Shown: positions 45,833 to 54,018 of the stretch, in pieces
How the letters are laid out: every line of letters starts with the position of its first letter
Numbering within the stretch: position 1 is the stretch's first letter
Assembly: GCA_021325675.1 (NCBI GenBank)
Contig: JAJTCM010000006.1
Location: 1 to 64,000 of the forward strand
Source of the DNA: Crocinitomicaceae bacterium
GTDB taxonomy: Bacteria; Bacteroidota; Bacteroidia; Flavobacteriales_D; Crocinitomicaceae
Length of the DNA stretch: 64,000 nucleotides
Direction of reading: 5' to 3'
Position numbers and translations under genes: made by a program
Notes under the pieces: model-generated
Databases searched by the model: none
What the model saw: only the letters and a program-made list of their open reading frames with translations
Told to the model about the DNA's origin: nothing

Positions 45833-46501
45833 ATGCCCGTTTCTTCCGTGTTTATCAGTAAAAATCCGGGAGAAGTACAAGCAATTGCTTCTTTCTGCAC
45901 CGAACGCGGAATTGATCTCCATGCCGAAGCTTTCATTTCTTTTGAAGCAACAGGAATTTCCTGCAAGCCCACTTCTGATGTTTACGTTTTCGGCAGTAAA
46001 AATGCCTTCGATTTTTTCCTGGAACAGAAGCCCGGCACAGAAAATAAATTATTTGCCGTGATCGGCGAAGCAACTAAAAAACATATTGAATCCAAAGGCT
46101 ATCCCGTAGCTTTTTCAGGCAAGGAAGCCGGGAAACCCGATTTGGTAGCCCGCGAATTTGCGACCTGGCTCGATGGCCGGCGTGCTTCGTTTTTCCTTTC
46201 AGACATCAGCAAAAAATCCCTGGCGGCCTATCTTGACCCGGAGCAGTACGAAGAATTCATCATTTATAAAACGGAGCTGCTTTCCAAAAAAGTTGACCGT
46301 CATTTCGATGTGTATGCTTTCACGAGCCCCAGCAACGCGGAAGCTTTTTTACAGCAAAATAACATTCCCGATGGGGCAATTGTTGTTTCCTGGGGAGAAA
46401 GCACGACAACAGCGTTAAAAAAACATCATATAAGCCCACAGCATACGCTTAGGGATTCCTCACAAGAAGAACTCATTCAAGTGATGAATATTGAATTGTG
46501 A
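45833..46501 (+). CDS. hemD: Uroporphyrinogen-III synthase
   Basis: 222 residues. Poorly conserved family, recognised by length, the FGSKNAFDFFL-type motif near 50-60, AVIGEATKKHI near 72-82, FTSPSNAEAFL near 163-173, WGESTTTALK, and position right after hemC (1-base gap). It closes hydroxymethylbilane into the asymmetric uroporphyrinogen III. Its last codons run into a TGAATGTTGAAT-type AT repeat. Confidence 0.88.
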   Translation: MPVSSVFISKNPGEVQAIASFCTERGIDLHAEAFISFEATGISCKPTSDVYVFGSKNAFDFFLEQKPGTENKLFAVIGEATKKHIESKGYPVAFSGKEAGKPDLVAREFATWLDGRRASFFLSDISKKSLAAYLDPEQYEEFIIYKTELLSKKVDRHFDVYAFTSPSNAEAFLQQNNIPDGAIVVSWGESTTTALKKHHISPQHTLRDSSQEELIQVMNIEL

Positions 46502-46660
46502 ATGTTGAATAAATTCATCCCTTAACATTTATATGATTTAACTGAACTCCGGAGTAAACTCAGGCCACGAATTCACGAATCTTTTGAAAATCCTTAGCTA
46601 TTCTAAATTGATATTACCGAATACACTTTGTGAAATCCAACAACAATCATAGCCATGCTA

Positions 46661-46672
46661 ATCAGCACATTA
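46661..46672 (-). repeat. Dispersed repeat family 2, arm containing a stop codon
   Basis: ATCAGCACATTA, one base from the ATTAGCACATTA arm. Its last three bases are the TAA stop (minus strand) of the DUF420 gene, the same arrangement as at 28485-28487. Confidence 0.5.
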
Positions 46673-47203
46673 ATAATACGGTGAGATCATCAAATAAACA
46701 ATAACTCCCGTCACGGCTACGTAGAACCAGATCGGCCAGGTGATTTTTGTCCATTTGCGGTGCTTTTCGAATTTACCTTCCCAGGCGAAAAGGTAACTGC
46801 GGAGAACCATTGGCACCACGGCAACACTCAGGATAATGTGGGTAAGCAAAATGAAATAATAAACATATTTCAGCGCGCCTGTGCCCCCGTAGGGAGTTGA
46901 GTCGGAAGTCATGTGGTAAGCAACGTAGCAGGCCAGGAACAATAAAGAAAGCACCATGCAGCAATTAATCAGCCTTTCGTGGCGCAGCCTGTTACCTTTT
47001 TTGATTGCCATCAGCGCAGCTACCAATAAAATGGCTGTCAAACCATTGATCCCGGCGTAGATCGGCGGAAGGAAGCTTAAGTCAACACCCTCAATTTTCA
47101 CCTTAAACAAGGTTGCAACCACCAAAGGAATGGCAATTGACGCAATCGTGATGAGGATTTTAAAGCGCTTTACTTTACTCTCTGATATCAAGTTCGTATT
47201 CAT
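46670..47203 (-). CDS. DUF420 membrane protein of the oxidase cluster
   Basis: 177 residues, about five membrane helices (IASIAIPLVVATLF, GLTAILLVAALMAI, LLFLACYVAYHMT, LTHIILSVAVVPMVL, WFYVAVTGVIVYLM). YozB/DUF420 proteins accompany cytochrome oxidase assembly genes; conserved histidines suggest haem or copper handling, but the role is unproven. Last gene of the operon; its start overlaps the SCO gene by 29 bases. Confidence 0.85.
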   Translation of the reverse strand: MNTNLISESKVKRFKILITIASIAIPLVVATLFKVKIEGVDLSFLPPIYAGINGLTAILLVAALMAIKKGNRLRHERLINCCMVLSLLFLACYVAYHMTSDSTPYGGTGALKYVYYFILLTHIILSVAVVPMVLRSYLFAWEGKFEKHRKWTKITWPIWFYVAVTGVIVYLMISPYY

Positions 47204-47855
47204 ATTTTAATAATTTGCGTAAATCTGTGTGGAGCTTATCCACTTCTTTCGTGTCGGTTCCGTTATACATTCCGCGGATATAGCCCTCCTTGTCCACCAG
47301 TACGAAAGCTTCTGAATGAGCGTATCCACCTTCCGAGCCTAAATCCTCGCGGGCGTTGACCAAAAAGTTTTCATCGCCGAGCAAATGCACTTCCGCTTCG
47401 GATTTCCCGGTGAAGAACTGCCAGTTTTTGGCCTGGATCCCGTAATGTGCGATATAACGCTTCAAAACATGCGGTTTGTCGTTATCGGGATTGATACTGA
47501 AGGACATGAACTGGATTTCCTTTTCGAGGTCTTTGGTTAGAACCGACAGGCGTTTCATCTGGGAAGTCATTTTCGGGCAGATAGTCGGGCAGGAAGTGAA
47601 AAAGAAGTCCGCCACCCAGATTTTGCCTTTCATGTCCTTGGAAGAAACCCAAACCGAGTCCTGGTTGAGGAATTTAAACGCCGGGATGCGCGGGTAAACG
47701 GTGTCTGTGACTTCTTTCCCGTCTACTGTTTTATATTCCACGTCATAATGCCCGATAAAAGGCAAAACGCGCTCTTTCTTTTCTTCGGAACAAGCTCCCA
47801 AAAGGCTTGCGATAACCAGCAGCAGGCAGATCGTGTGTCCTGTGAGTTTTTTCAT
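47175..47855 (-). CDS. SCO1/SenC copper chaperone lipoprotein
   Basis: 226 residues. Lipobox LLGAC (Cys22). Thioredoxin fold with copper-binding C89-x3-C93 (TSCPTICPKM) and the conserved His179 (YAHSEAF). It delivers copper to the CuA site of cytochrome c oxidase or reduces it. The second, atypical SCO-like gene lies 42 bases upstream. Confidence 0.93.
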   Translation of the reverse strand: MKKLTGHTICLLLVIASLLGACSEEKKERVLPFIGHYDVEYKTVDGKEVTDTVYPRIPAFKFLNQDSVWVSSKDMKGKIWVADFFFTSCPTICPKMTSQMKRLSVLTKDLEKEIQFMSFSINPDNDKPHVLKRYIAHYGIQAKNWQFFTGKSEAEVHLLGDENFLVNAREDLGSEGGYAHSEAFVLVDKEGYIRGMYNGTDTKEVDKLHTDLRKLLKYEYELDIRE

Positions 47856-47897
47856 AACCTATATTTTTCGGAAAGCATCCGCCGCCGGGGCGAAAAC

Positions 47898-48578
47898 TCA
47901 GTTTTTCTTTTTCGCGGCCGCTTTATCGTATTGCTTGTCCAGCAGCGCCATGTGTTCTTTCATTCGCCGGATCATGCCTTCAGCGTTGCCTTTGAGCACC
48001 ATTCTTAAATGGTTTTCCTTATCGGCCAGCAGCAGCAATTCCTGGAAAGCTTCTCCGCCATAATAGGTTTCCCCTTCTTTCAGGAGATTTTCGCCGTTAC
48101 GGGTAATGTCGTAGAGCTTGCGTGCATCGCCCGAAGCCAGGATCCAGATTGACGGATCGTAGCCTTCGACCTGGTCCCTGATCACGGCATCCATGTTGTG
48201 CAGGTCTTTTACCGGGTTGCCCTGGCCGTCGGTTACAAAGGAAACGATTTTCGCATGGTTGAGCTTTTTCTGGTTTTTGCGGATATGCTGAAAAATCATC
48301 TGGTCGAGGTGCCAGAACGAAACCGCGCAGGAATCCGGGCAGGTAAGCTGGATCGTTGTAAAGAGGACCATTTTGCCTTTGAAATCTTTCGCGGTATAGG
48401 TTTTCCCGTTTACGCCTTCGAAGGTGTAGGCCGGCATTTCGCCCATGTCATCGAGCACCTTGAATTTATGCTCACAACCGCGGGTGGAAATGAATACCAA
48501 TAAAAAAGCCGGACCAAACACAAGCAATAGCATGAGTATCACTTTGTATCGTCCGGCAGAAGCTTTTTGTTCAGCCAT
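47898..48578 (-). CDS. SCO-like thioredoxin-fold protein lacking the copper His
   Basis: 226 residues. N-terminal membrane anchor (about 13-31) instead of a lipobox. CxxxC at C80/C84 (LTCPDSCAVSF). At the position of the SCO histidine this protein reads YYGGEAFQELLLLADKE, with Gly in place of His. It may be a thiol reductase for CuA cysteines rather than a copper carrier (inference). Between the subunit IV and SCO genes. Confidence 0.82.
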   Translation of the reverse strand: MAEQKASAGRYKVILMLLLVFGPAFLLVFISTRGCEHKFKVLDDMGEMPAYTFEGVNGKTYTAKDFKGKMVLFTTIQLTCPDSCAVSFWHLDQMIFQHIRKNQKKLNHAKIVSFVTDGQGNPVKDLHNMDAVIRDQVEGYDPSIWILASGDARKLYDITRNGENLLKEGETYYGGEAFQELLLLADKENHLRMVLKGNAEGMIRRMKEHMALLDKQYDKAAAKKKN

Positions 48579-48591
48579 TATAAGCTAGCTT

Positions 48592-48963
48592 TTAAAGTCC
48601 CATATATTGCTTCAAAGCAGAGTCAACAGCCAAAGCTTCGACGATCAGAATGAAGATCAGATAAAGGATAAAAATAAAGTAAGGGATCAGGATCATGTAC
48701 TTGAGTGACTTTTTCTCGTCGCCTAAGTGCATAAACACCAAAACAATGTATCCGGCTTTGAACAGGGTCAGGATGATGAACGCCCATTTTACCAGTTCCC
48801 AGATAGAAGAATGCTGTTTAACAAAGATCCCGGTAATAACCTCAACAGCTGTAATTGCTGTCAGGATTGCAGTTACCATCCAGATCTTTCTGCGGATTTT
48901 TTTACCCTGCTCTTCGTCGTGGTGAGCGTGTAAAGAATATTCTATGATATCGTCTCTTTCCAT
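48592..48963 (-). CDS. Cytochrome c oxidase subunit IV
   Basis: 123 residues, three membrane helices, with VFMHLGDEKKSLKY typical of bacterial subunit IV (CtaF-like). Accessory subunit of the haem-copper oxidase. 13 bases before the SCO-like gene and 19 after subunit III. Confidence 0.88.
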   Translation of the reverse strand: MERDDIIEYSLHAHHDEEQGKKIRRKIWMVTAILTAITAVEVITGIFVKQHSSIWELVKWAFIILTLFKAGYIVLVFMHLGDEKKSLKYMILIPYFIFILYLIFILIVEALAVDSALKQYMGL

Positions 48964-48982
48964 AATATCTTAATTAATGCGA

Positions 48983-50038
48983 TTAAACCAAATAGAAGAA
49001 GGTAAATACAAATACCCACACCAAATCGACAAAGTGCCAGTATAAACCTGTTTTCTCAACCATTTCATAGTGTCCGCGGCCATGGTACAAACCACGTGCA
49101 ACACCTAAGAAAATGATAATGTTGATAATCACCCCGGAGAATACGTGGAAACCGTGAAAACCGGTGATGAAGAAGAAGAACTGTCCGTACTGGGCAGGGC
49201 CATATTCGTTTTGCTGAAGGTCCGCGCCGTAAATCACCCGGTTACGCTCACCGCTGGTGATAGCTTCCGTGTACATTTTTTCAGCGTCATGTCCTGTAAT
49301 CAATATTGGTGTTTTGTCACCTGACTTAACTACATATTTAGAACCTGATTCTTTAATAACAAGCTTGTCAATGTGATCTTTTTCCTTGTTTACTTTCGCA
49401 ACGGAACCGTCATGCATTTTTACCATGTATGTGCCGCCCTGCATCGTTACATTTCCGTCAAGGATTGCGTGATGGAACTCATGGAGCAGATCGTCTTTGA
49501 TCACTTCGCCTTTTTTGTGGTGGTGACCGGCTTCAACAACCGTAAAGTTCTTGATTTCGCCGAAATGACCTTTTACAATAGCGCGGGAACCGTCAGCAAG
49601 CTCCACTTTACCGAATTCGGAACCGTGGATGAAGTGATACCACTCCCAGGCCTGTGAGCCAACGAAGAAGAAACCACCGATAATGGTTGCAACCATCCAT
49701 TTCATCACGCCTTTTTTATCCATCCTGTGGCCGGCTTCTACCGCGAGCACCATCGTAACAGAGGAAACGATGAGGATAAATGTCATTAATGCTACGTAAA
49801 TCAGCGGGTATCCGTGACCTAAGAAAGGCAGGGAATTAAACGTTTCTTCACCGATCGGCCAGGAAACCTGGGCATCGTGTCTTGTAAAGCCGTAAGAAAC
49901 AAGTAAACCCCCGAAAGTCAAAGCATCGGAGACAAGGAAAAACCACATCATTAATTTCCCGTAGCTCGTGCTGAACGGGGAAACTTTACCACCCCAAAGG
50001 GTAGCAGAATCAGTTGGATTTGAAGCGTGACCTGCCAT
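48983..50038 (-). CDS. Cytochrome c oxidase subunit III, insert-bearing copy A
   Basis: 351 residues. Starts SYGKLMMWFFLVSDALTFGG, with helices to about 138 ending SQAWEWYHFIHG, then resumes at FFFFITGFHGFHVFSGV (287-303) to the end KTGLYWHFVDLVWVFVFTF. Residues about 140-278 are a soluble His- and Lys-rich insert (for example AGHHHKKGEV). A similar insert occurs in flavobacterial homologues as I remember them. Part of the aa3/caa3 oxidase; subunits I and II are not in the window. Confidence 0.9.
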   Translation of the reverse strand: MAGHASNPTDSATLWGGKVSPFSTSYGKLMMWFFLVSDALTFGGLLVSYGFTRHDAQVSWPIGEETFNSLPFLGHGYPLIYVALMTFILIVSSVTMVLAVEAGHRMDKKGVMKWMVATIIGGFFFVGSQAWEWYHFIHGSEFGKVELADGSRAIVKGHFGEIKNFTVVEAGHHHKKGEVIKDDLLHEFHHAILDGNVTMQGGTYMVKMHDGSVAKVNKEKDHIDKLVIKESGSKYVVKSGDKTPILITGHDAEKMYTEAITSGERNRVIYGADLQQNEYGPAQYGQFFFFITGFHGFHVFSGVIINIIIFLGVARGLYHGRGHYEMVEKTGLYWHFVDLVWVFVFTFFYLV

Positions 50039-50059
50039 TCTAAAAATTTTTTTGCAAGT

Positions 50060-51115
50060 TTAATGAATAAAAAGTAAAAAAACCAACAAATAAATCCATA
50101 ATATCCCTAAAAAATGCCAGAAAATTGAGCCTAAACGTATACTCAATTGATTATCAGCTGTTAGTGTGGATTTAAAAGTGATTAGAACCATTCTAAATAA
50201 GTAAATCAGGGCTGCCAGGATGTGTAAAAGGTGCAAAAATGTGATGATAAACAAATAGGAAGTTGCCGTATCATTGGCCTGGTTTAATTTGAGCTGTAAA
50301 GGTGCCGACAGCTTGCGTTTGCCATAGTACAAATCGCGGTTTTTGTAAGTCAGTTCTTTACCTTTATAATAGATTTTGAAATCTTTACCGAGCGTTCCGC
50401 GGTGGAAGAAATCCCCCCGGCTGTCGCGGATGTTCCAGACGAGGTATTGCAGGCGGAGCATTTCAACGTATTTGAGCTCTTTGCCGCTGGAAGTAACGAG
50501 CTTATCACCTTTCACTGAAACCGGCTCCCCCTCGTAGAACAACGTGTACTTCGGATCGAGTGATTTGATGGAATATCCTTTCTGGCTGGCGATGTGCTCA
50601 AAAGGCTTTACAAAATCCTGCAGGCTTTTCATTTGCCCGGCGTTCATGGGCTTGCCGTCAAGCGTATAATTGTTGGCATCAACCCCGACAAATTTATCCC
50701 CGGCTTTGATTTCGAAATAATCGCCGTAACGCCCTTCGGTAACGAGGATTGGCTCAACAAAATGTGCCCCCTGGTCGAAAAGCTGACCATAACCTTTGAA
50801 CTGGTAAAACGAAAACCCGATCCCGAGCAGGAAAGTGATTATCATAAATACCTTTACTTTTTTAAAATCCTGCTTATGGGTATAGGATACCGCTATCATA
50901 TAGGTGATACTGCTCAGGACAATCATCGAGGTACTGATCCAGAAGGCTACCGGGAGCGGATATTTCACCCAGAATGTATCTCCCATGGAAACAATATAAG
51001 CCGATGTAAAACCGGCAAAAATCATTACAATACTGAAAATGGATACGTAAACCAGGTTTTTCTTCATTTTGAGCTTAACCACCGGGTCCAGCTCATCGCT
51101 GTATTTCTTTTGCAT
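50060..51115 (-). CDS. Cytochrome c oxidase subunit III-like, insert-bearing copy B
   Basis: 351 residues. Helices at about 20-44, 56-76 and 88-106, then a soluble segment about 108-283 (strand-rich; KAGDKFVGVD, FYEGEPVSVKGDKL), then ITFLHLLHILAALIYLF and a last helix. The flavobacterial equivalent I recall is about 195 residues with no insert, so the 175-residue insertion is notable. Tandem with copy A; 3 bases after ctaB. Confidence 0.85.
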   Translation of the reverse strand: MQKKYSDELDPVVKLKMKKNLVYVSIFSIVMIFAGFTSAYIVSMGDTFWVKYPLPVAFWISTSMIVLSSITYMIAVSYTHKQDFKKVKVFMIITFLLGIGFSFYQFKGYGQLFDQGAHFVEPILVTEGRYGDYFEIKAGDKFVGVDANNYTLDGKPMNAGQMKSLQDFVKPFEHIASQKGYSIKSLDPKYTLFYEGEPVSVKGDKLVTSSGKELKYVEMLRLQYLVWNIRDSRGDFFHRGTLGKDFKIYYKGKELTYKNRDLYYGKRKLSAPLQLKLNQANDTATSYLFIITFLHLLHILAALIYLFRMVLITFKSTLTADNQLSIRLGSIFWHFLGILWIYLLVFLLFIH

Positions 51116-51118
51116 AAT

Positions 51119-51988
51119 TTAAAGCTTATCGAAAACGTATAAAAACTGAATAATAGGAAGGTAAATGAAGGATGCAAACATGAGCTTCCTGGCGTCTTTG
51201 TCTTCACAGCTAATGAAAAGACGGTAAGCATACCAGAAGAAAAAGAAGCTGACAACAGTGGCAACCACCAGGCTCACTGTTCCCGTCCAGCCCAGAACCC
51301 ACGGAAGCAAGCTGAATGGGATGAGCAAAAAGGAATACACCATGATCTGGTAAGCCGAACCTTTTCCTTTGCCGTCTTTGGAAGGAAGCAAGCTGAAGCC
51401 ACCAGCCTTGTAATCATCAAACACCACCCAGGCGATTGCCCAAAAATGCGGGAACTGCCAGATAAACTGCACAAAAAACAGCACCCCGGCTTCGAGACCG
51501 AATTGTCCGTCTTCCGCAATATAACCGAGCATTGGCGGCATCGCTCCCGGGAAAGCCCCGACTAAAACCGCCCAGGGACTGATCCGTTTCATCGGCGTGT
51601 AAATGAACACGTACATGATATAGGAAAGCAAGCCGAGCAGGGCCGTCTGGATATTGAGCATGTAAAGCAGCACGAGACCGGCCACAAGGCAAAGGACCAC
51701 CACAACATAGCTTTCGTTGAGGGACATTGTTTTTTGCGGCAAAGGGCGTGATTGGGTGCGTTTCATTAATTTGTCGAGGTCGCGCTCCCAGATCTGGTTG
51801 GATCCGTTGGAGGCCGCCGTCACCAGTAAACCGCCCACCAGAAGGTAAGTGATTTCCAGTCCGTCCCTTCCTCCTGCAAAAAGATAACCCGAAAGGGCGG
51901 ATATCACGACAAGGGCTGAAAGCCTGAATTTCGTGAAGGAAATGTAAGCTTTGTATTTGGAAGCTTTAACCGTAACGGACTGATCCAC
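51119..51988 (-). CDS. ctaB: Haem O synthase (protohaem IX farnesyltransferase)
   Basis: 289 residues, UbiA family, about eight membrane helices. Prenyl-diphosphate motif NQIWERDLDKLMKRT (64-78) and a second Asp motif in the VFDDYKAGG region. It adds a farnesyl group to haem B for the oxidase. The start reads GTG (51988), with no earlier in-frame ATG seen. First gene of the operon running left to DUF420. Confidence 0.94.
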   Translation of the reverse strand: MDQSVTVKASKYKAYISFTKFRLSALVVISALSGYLFAGGRDGLEITYLLVGGLLVTAASNGSNQIWERDLDKLMKRTQSRPLPQKTMSLNESYVVVVLCLVAGLVLLYMLNIQTALLGLLSYIMYVFIYTPMKRISPWAVLVGAFPGAMPPMLGYIAEDGQFGLEAGVLFFVQFIWQFPHFWAIAWVVFDDYKAGGFSLLPSKDGKGKGSAYQIMVYSFLLIPFSLLPWVLGWTGTVSLVVATVVSFFFFWYAYRLFISCEDKDARKLMFASFIYLPIIQFLYVFDKL

Positions 51989-52001
51989 AAAAAAATTTTT
52001 G

Positions 52002-52009
52002 CAAAGTTA
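52002..52009 (-). promoter_or_regulatory. ctaB operon -7 box
   Basis: Minus strand TAACTTTG, an exact TAnnTTTG match, 13 bases before the GTG start. No clear -33 TTTG. Confidence 0.45.
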
Positions 52010-52075
52010 CTTATTATTTAGAAATGCGGCTTTTTTAACGAAAATTTTTTATGGTAAAGTGACAGAGGTTAAAAT

Positions 52076-52107
52076 AAAAAAACCGCTTTTCTAAGAGCGG
52101 TTTTTTT
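52076..52107. terminator. Strong two-way terminator
   Basis: AAAAAAACCGCT (52076-52087) pairs over 12 bases with AGCGGTTTTTTT (52096-52107). It ends the 52144-52798 transcript, 37 bases past its stop, and insulates the ctaB operon. Confidence 0.85.
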
Positions 52108-52143
52108 AAGCGCTAACGCTTTATGTATCAAATTTTGTTTTTT

Positions 52144-52503
52144 TTATTCCTCGGCTTCGTCTTCTTCTTCGCCGTCATCCTCATCGGCAACGTCGTAGTC
52201 ATCGTCTTCTTCTTCCTCAAAGGAATCCTCTTCCTCGCCTTTTACGTCATCGTATTTCGGCAATTCTTCATCAAAGTCGTCTTCGTCGTCATCCACGCTT
52301 TTGGCCTTTACTGAGGGTTTCGGTATTTTGACCAGGTAAATAATCTCTTCTGTTTCCCAAAGCAGTGCATCCAGGGTTTCACCTGTAGGTGTTTTAATCT
52401 GGGTCATGCCACTGCTGAACCCGTCCGGAAAGGCAATTAAAAGCTGCTTTTTTTGATCTATTGAAAGCTTTTCGTAACTAATTATGGCGCGTTTTTTAGT
52501 CAT
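52144..52503 (-). CDS. Small protein with long acidic tail
   Basis: 119 residues from ATG 52503 (the frame opens earlier only at TTG). Residues 1-68 form a basic, folded-looking part (KKRAIISYEKLSIDQKKQ, LDALLWETEEIIYLVKIPK). From about 75 to the end it is nearly all Asp and Glu. The N-terminal part resembles a small conserved Bacteroidota protein of unknown function. A tail like this suits binding to basic proteins, RNA-binding factors or metal ions, but this is a guess. 7 bases after the partner gene. Confidence 0.75.
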   Translation of the reverse strand: MTKKRAIISYEKLSIDQKKQLLIAFPDGFSSGMTQIKTPTGETLDALLWETEEIIYLVKIPKPSVKAKSVDDDEDDFDEELPKYDDVKGEEEDSFEEEEDDDYDVADEDDGEEEDEAEE

Positions 52504-52510
52504 TGTTGTT

Positions 52511-52798
52511 TTATATTTCAAGTTTATGGATCCTGTTAATTGGCAATACTGTATTCTGCTTCAGCACGATAGCTGAGTCGGTAACGGCCCAAATGGTTGT
52601 TTCTACTCTTTTTTTCCCGGCGTTATCCGAAAAATAAATGGTCACTTTCTGATGCTCGAGGTTTCCCAAAGCAATTGCCCGGTGAATTTCCTCGCTGCGT
52701 ATTTTCATCTCCTTGTCGCTTTTTAAAATCTCTTCTTTCGGAAAGTGAAGGCTTGAAATTTCTTCCTTATTGATAAGTTTAAATGTGTTATCGGACAT
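52511..52798 (-). CDS. Small conserved Bacteroidota protein, 95 residues
   Basis: Features KSDKEMKIRSEEIHRAIALG, then GNLEHQKVTIYFSD, then VETTIWAVTDSAIVLKQN and PINRIHKLEI: a helix followed by a small beta sheet, much like a short conserved hypothetical I know from this phylum. No function is known. Shares a promoter at 52819-52848 with the acidic-tail gene. Confidence 0.8.
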   Translation of the reverse strand: MSDNTFKLINKEEISSLHFPKEEILKSDKEMKIRSEEIHRAIALGNLEHQKVTIYFSDNAGKKRVETTIWAVTDSAIVLKQNTVLPINRIHKLEI

Positions 52799-52818
52799 GC
52801 AGATGAGTTTTTTAATGG

Positions 52819-52848
52819 CAAAAATAGATTAAAACATCAATTGTCAAA
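52819..52848 (-). promoter_or_regulatory. Promoter of the small two-gene operon
   Basis: Minus strand TTTG (52848-52845), 18-base spacer, TATTTTTG (52826-52819), exact at both boxes, 20 bases before the ATG at 52798. Confidence 0.65.
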
Positions 52849-52867
52849 AAAAAAACAAATTTTTTTT

Positions 52868-52901
52868 CAAAAAAAAAGACTTCCGATAAAAGAGAAGTCT
52901 T
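52868..52901 (-). terminator. Terminator downstream of the LytTR regulator
   Basis: GAAGTCTT (52894-52901) and AAGACTTC (52876-52883) pair over 8 bases around a 10-base loop, followed leftward by a long T run on the minus strand. Confidence 0.65.
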
Positions 52902-52950
52902 GACCAATAGTAGAAGGGATGAAAAATGTAACCCGGATATAAAAAAAATA

Positions 52951-53065
52951 AAGTCAGGTTAATTATCAAATTTATGCAGATACAAAATGCTAAAACTCCC
53001 AAAATTTGGTGAAAAACTAAAACTAAAAAACTACTCGTATCTAAATTTGTAAGTTAACCTGACTT
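52951..53065. repeat. 115-base hairpin of three nested stems
   Basis: Perfect inverted arms: AAGTCAGGTTAA (52951-52962)/TTAACCTGACTT (53054-53065), CAAATTTA (52967-52974)/TAAATTTG (53042-53049) and GATAC (52979-52983)/GTATC (53037-53041), 25 pairs in all, with a 53-base A-rich loop. Leftward it is followed by TTTATTTTTTTT. The whole gap 52799-53204 otherwise holds only a promoter and a terminator. It could be a small RNA, a 3' UTR structure or a MITE-like element. Confidence 0.65.
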
Positions 53066-53204
53066 ACTTCTTTCACTCGTTGTAAATCTAGTAATGTAAA
53101 TTGATTCAGATCGTCAAAATGAAAATTTGAGCCATTCCGTTTACCATTTTAGGGCTACAAATTATTTTTTTTTTCCAACCATTGGATTTGGGCTTAAAAA
53201 AGCC

Positions 53205-53945
53205 TTACATATTCTCCAGAATTTTGAAGAAAATATCGCGTTTGGCAGGACTGAGAGGAACCTCTGAGCCGTCTTTCATGATAACGGACCCTCCGTGCGC
53301 CTTATCGTAGCGGTCTACGTAATCAAGGTTTACAAGGTGTGACTGTTGCACTCTCAGGAAGTTATGCCCTGTCAAAAGCGTTTCGTAATCTTTCAGCGTT
53401 TTGGAAACGAGAATTTTTTTCTGATCAACCAGATAAAAGGAAGTGTAGTTCCTGTCCGCTTCGCAGCGAATGATCTTATCCAGGTCGACTACATGCACGC
53501 TTTCCTGGGTTTTAAGCACTAATCTTCTTTTTTGGGAAGGCTGGATATTAAGCTGCAAGGCTTCAAACTGGGATTCCTCGCGTTTCTGGTCAATGCTCTC
53601 AATCGCTTTTTCAACGGATTTTTTGAGCTCTTCCGGATCGATCGGCTTTAATATATAGTCCAGCGCACTGAATTTGATGGCTTTGATCGCGAATTCTTCG
53701 TGTGCAGTAATAAAAATAACTTCGAAGTTTTTTTGCGGGATCATTTTAAGCAGGTCAAAACCCGTTCCGTCCGGCATTTGAATATCCAGGAAAACAATAT
53801 CCGGGTGAATAGTCTCAATAGCTTTTAAACCCGTGGTAACGCTCTCCCCGAGCGGGAAAGTTTCGATCCCCAGGTCAAATGACTCTATCAGCTTGGCGAT
53901 CAGTTCCCTGGTCCTTTTTTCATCATCGATGATTACTGCCTTCAT
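53205..53945 (-). CDS. LytTR-family response regulator
   Basis: 246 residues from ATG 53945 (the frame opens earlier at a non-ATG codon, but MKAVIIDDEKRTREL is the family start). Receiver domain 1-120 with D7-D8 and phospho-acceptor D54; LytTR DNA-binding domain about 145-246 (IIRCEADRNYTSFYL, HNFLRVQQSHLVNL). Partner of the kinase gene 73 bases upstream. Confidence 0.94.
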   Translation of the reverse strand: MKAVIIDDEKRTRELIAKLIESFDLGIETFPLGESVTTGLKAIETIHPDIVFLDIQMPDGTGFDLLKMIPQKNFEVIFITAHEEFAIKAIKFSALDYILKPIDPEELKKSVEKAIESIDQKREESQFEALQLNIQPSQKRRLVLKTQESVHVVDLDKIIRCEADRNYTSFYLVDQKKILVSKTLKDYETLLTGHNFLRVQQSHLVNLDYVDRYDKAHGGSVIMKDGSEVPLSPAKRDIFFKILENM

Positions 53946-54018
53946 AAGTCCCTTTCTTTTAGTAGTTGTTTCAATCAATGCCTGTTTTGCGGCGACACTT
54001 TGCGGATAAAGATAATAA

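Noticed and set aside
52951-53065. tmRNA or 6S RNA gene
   Set aside because: No tag-peptide frame or tRNA-like ends; a long hairpin alone is not enough for 6S. Kept as an unassigned structure.
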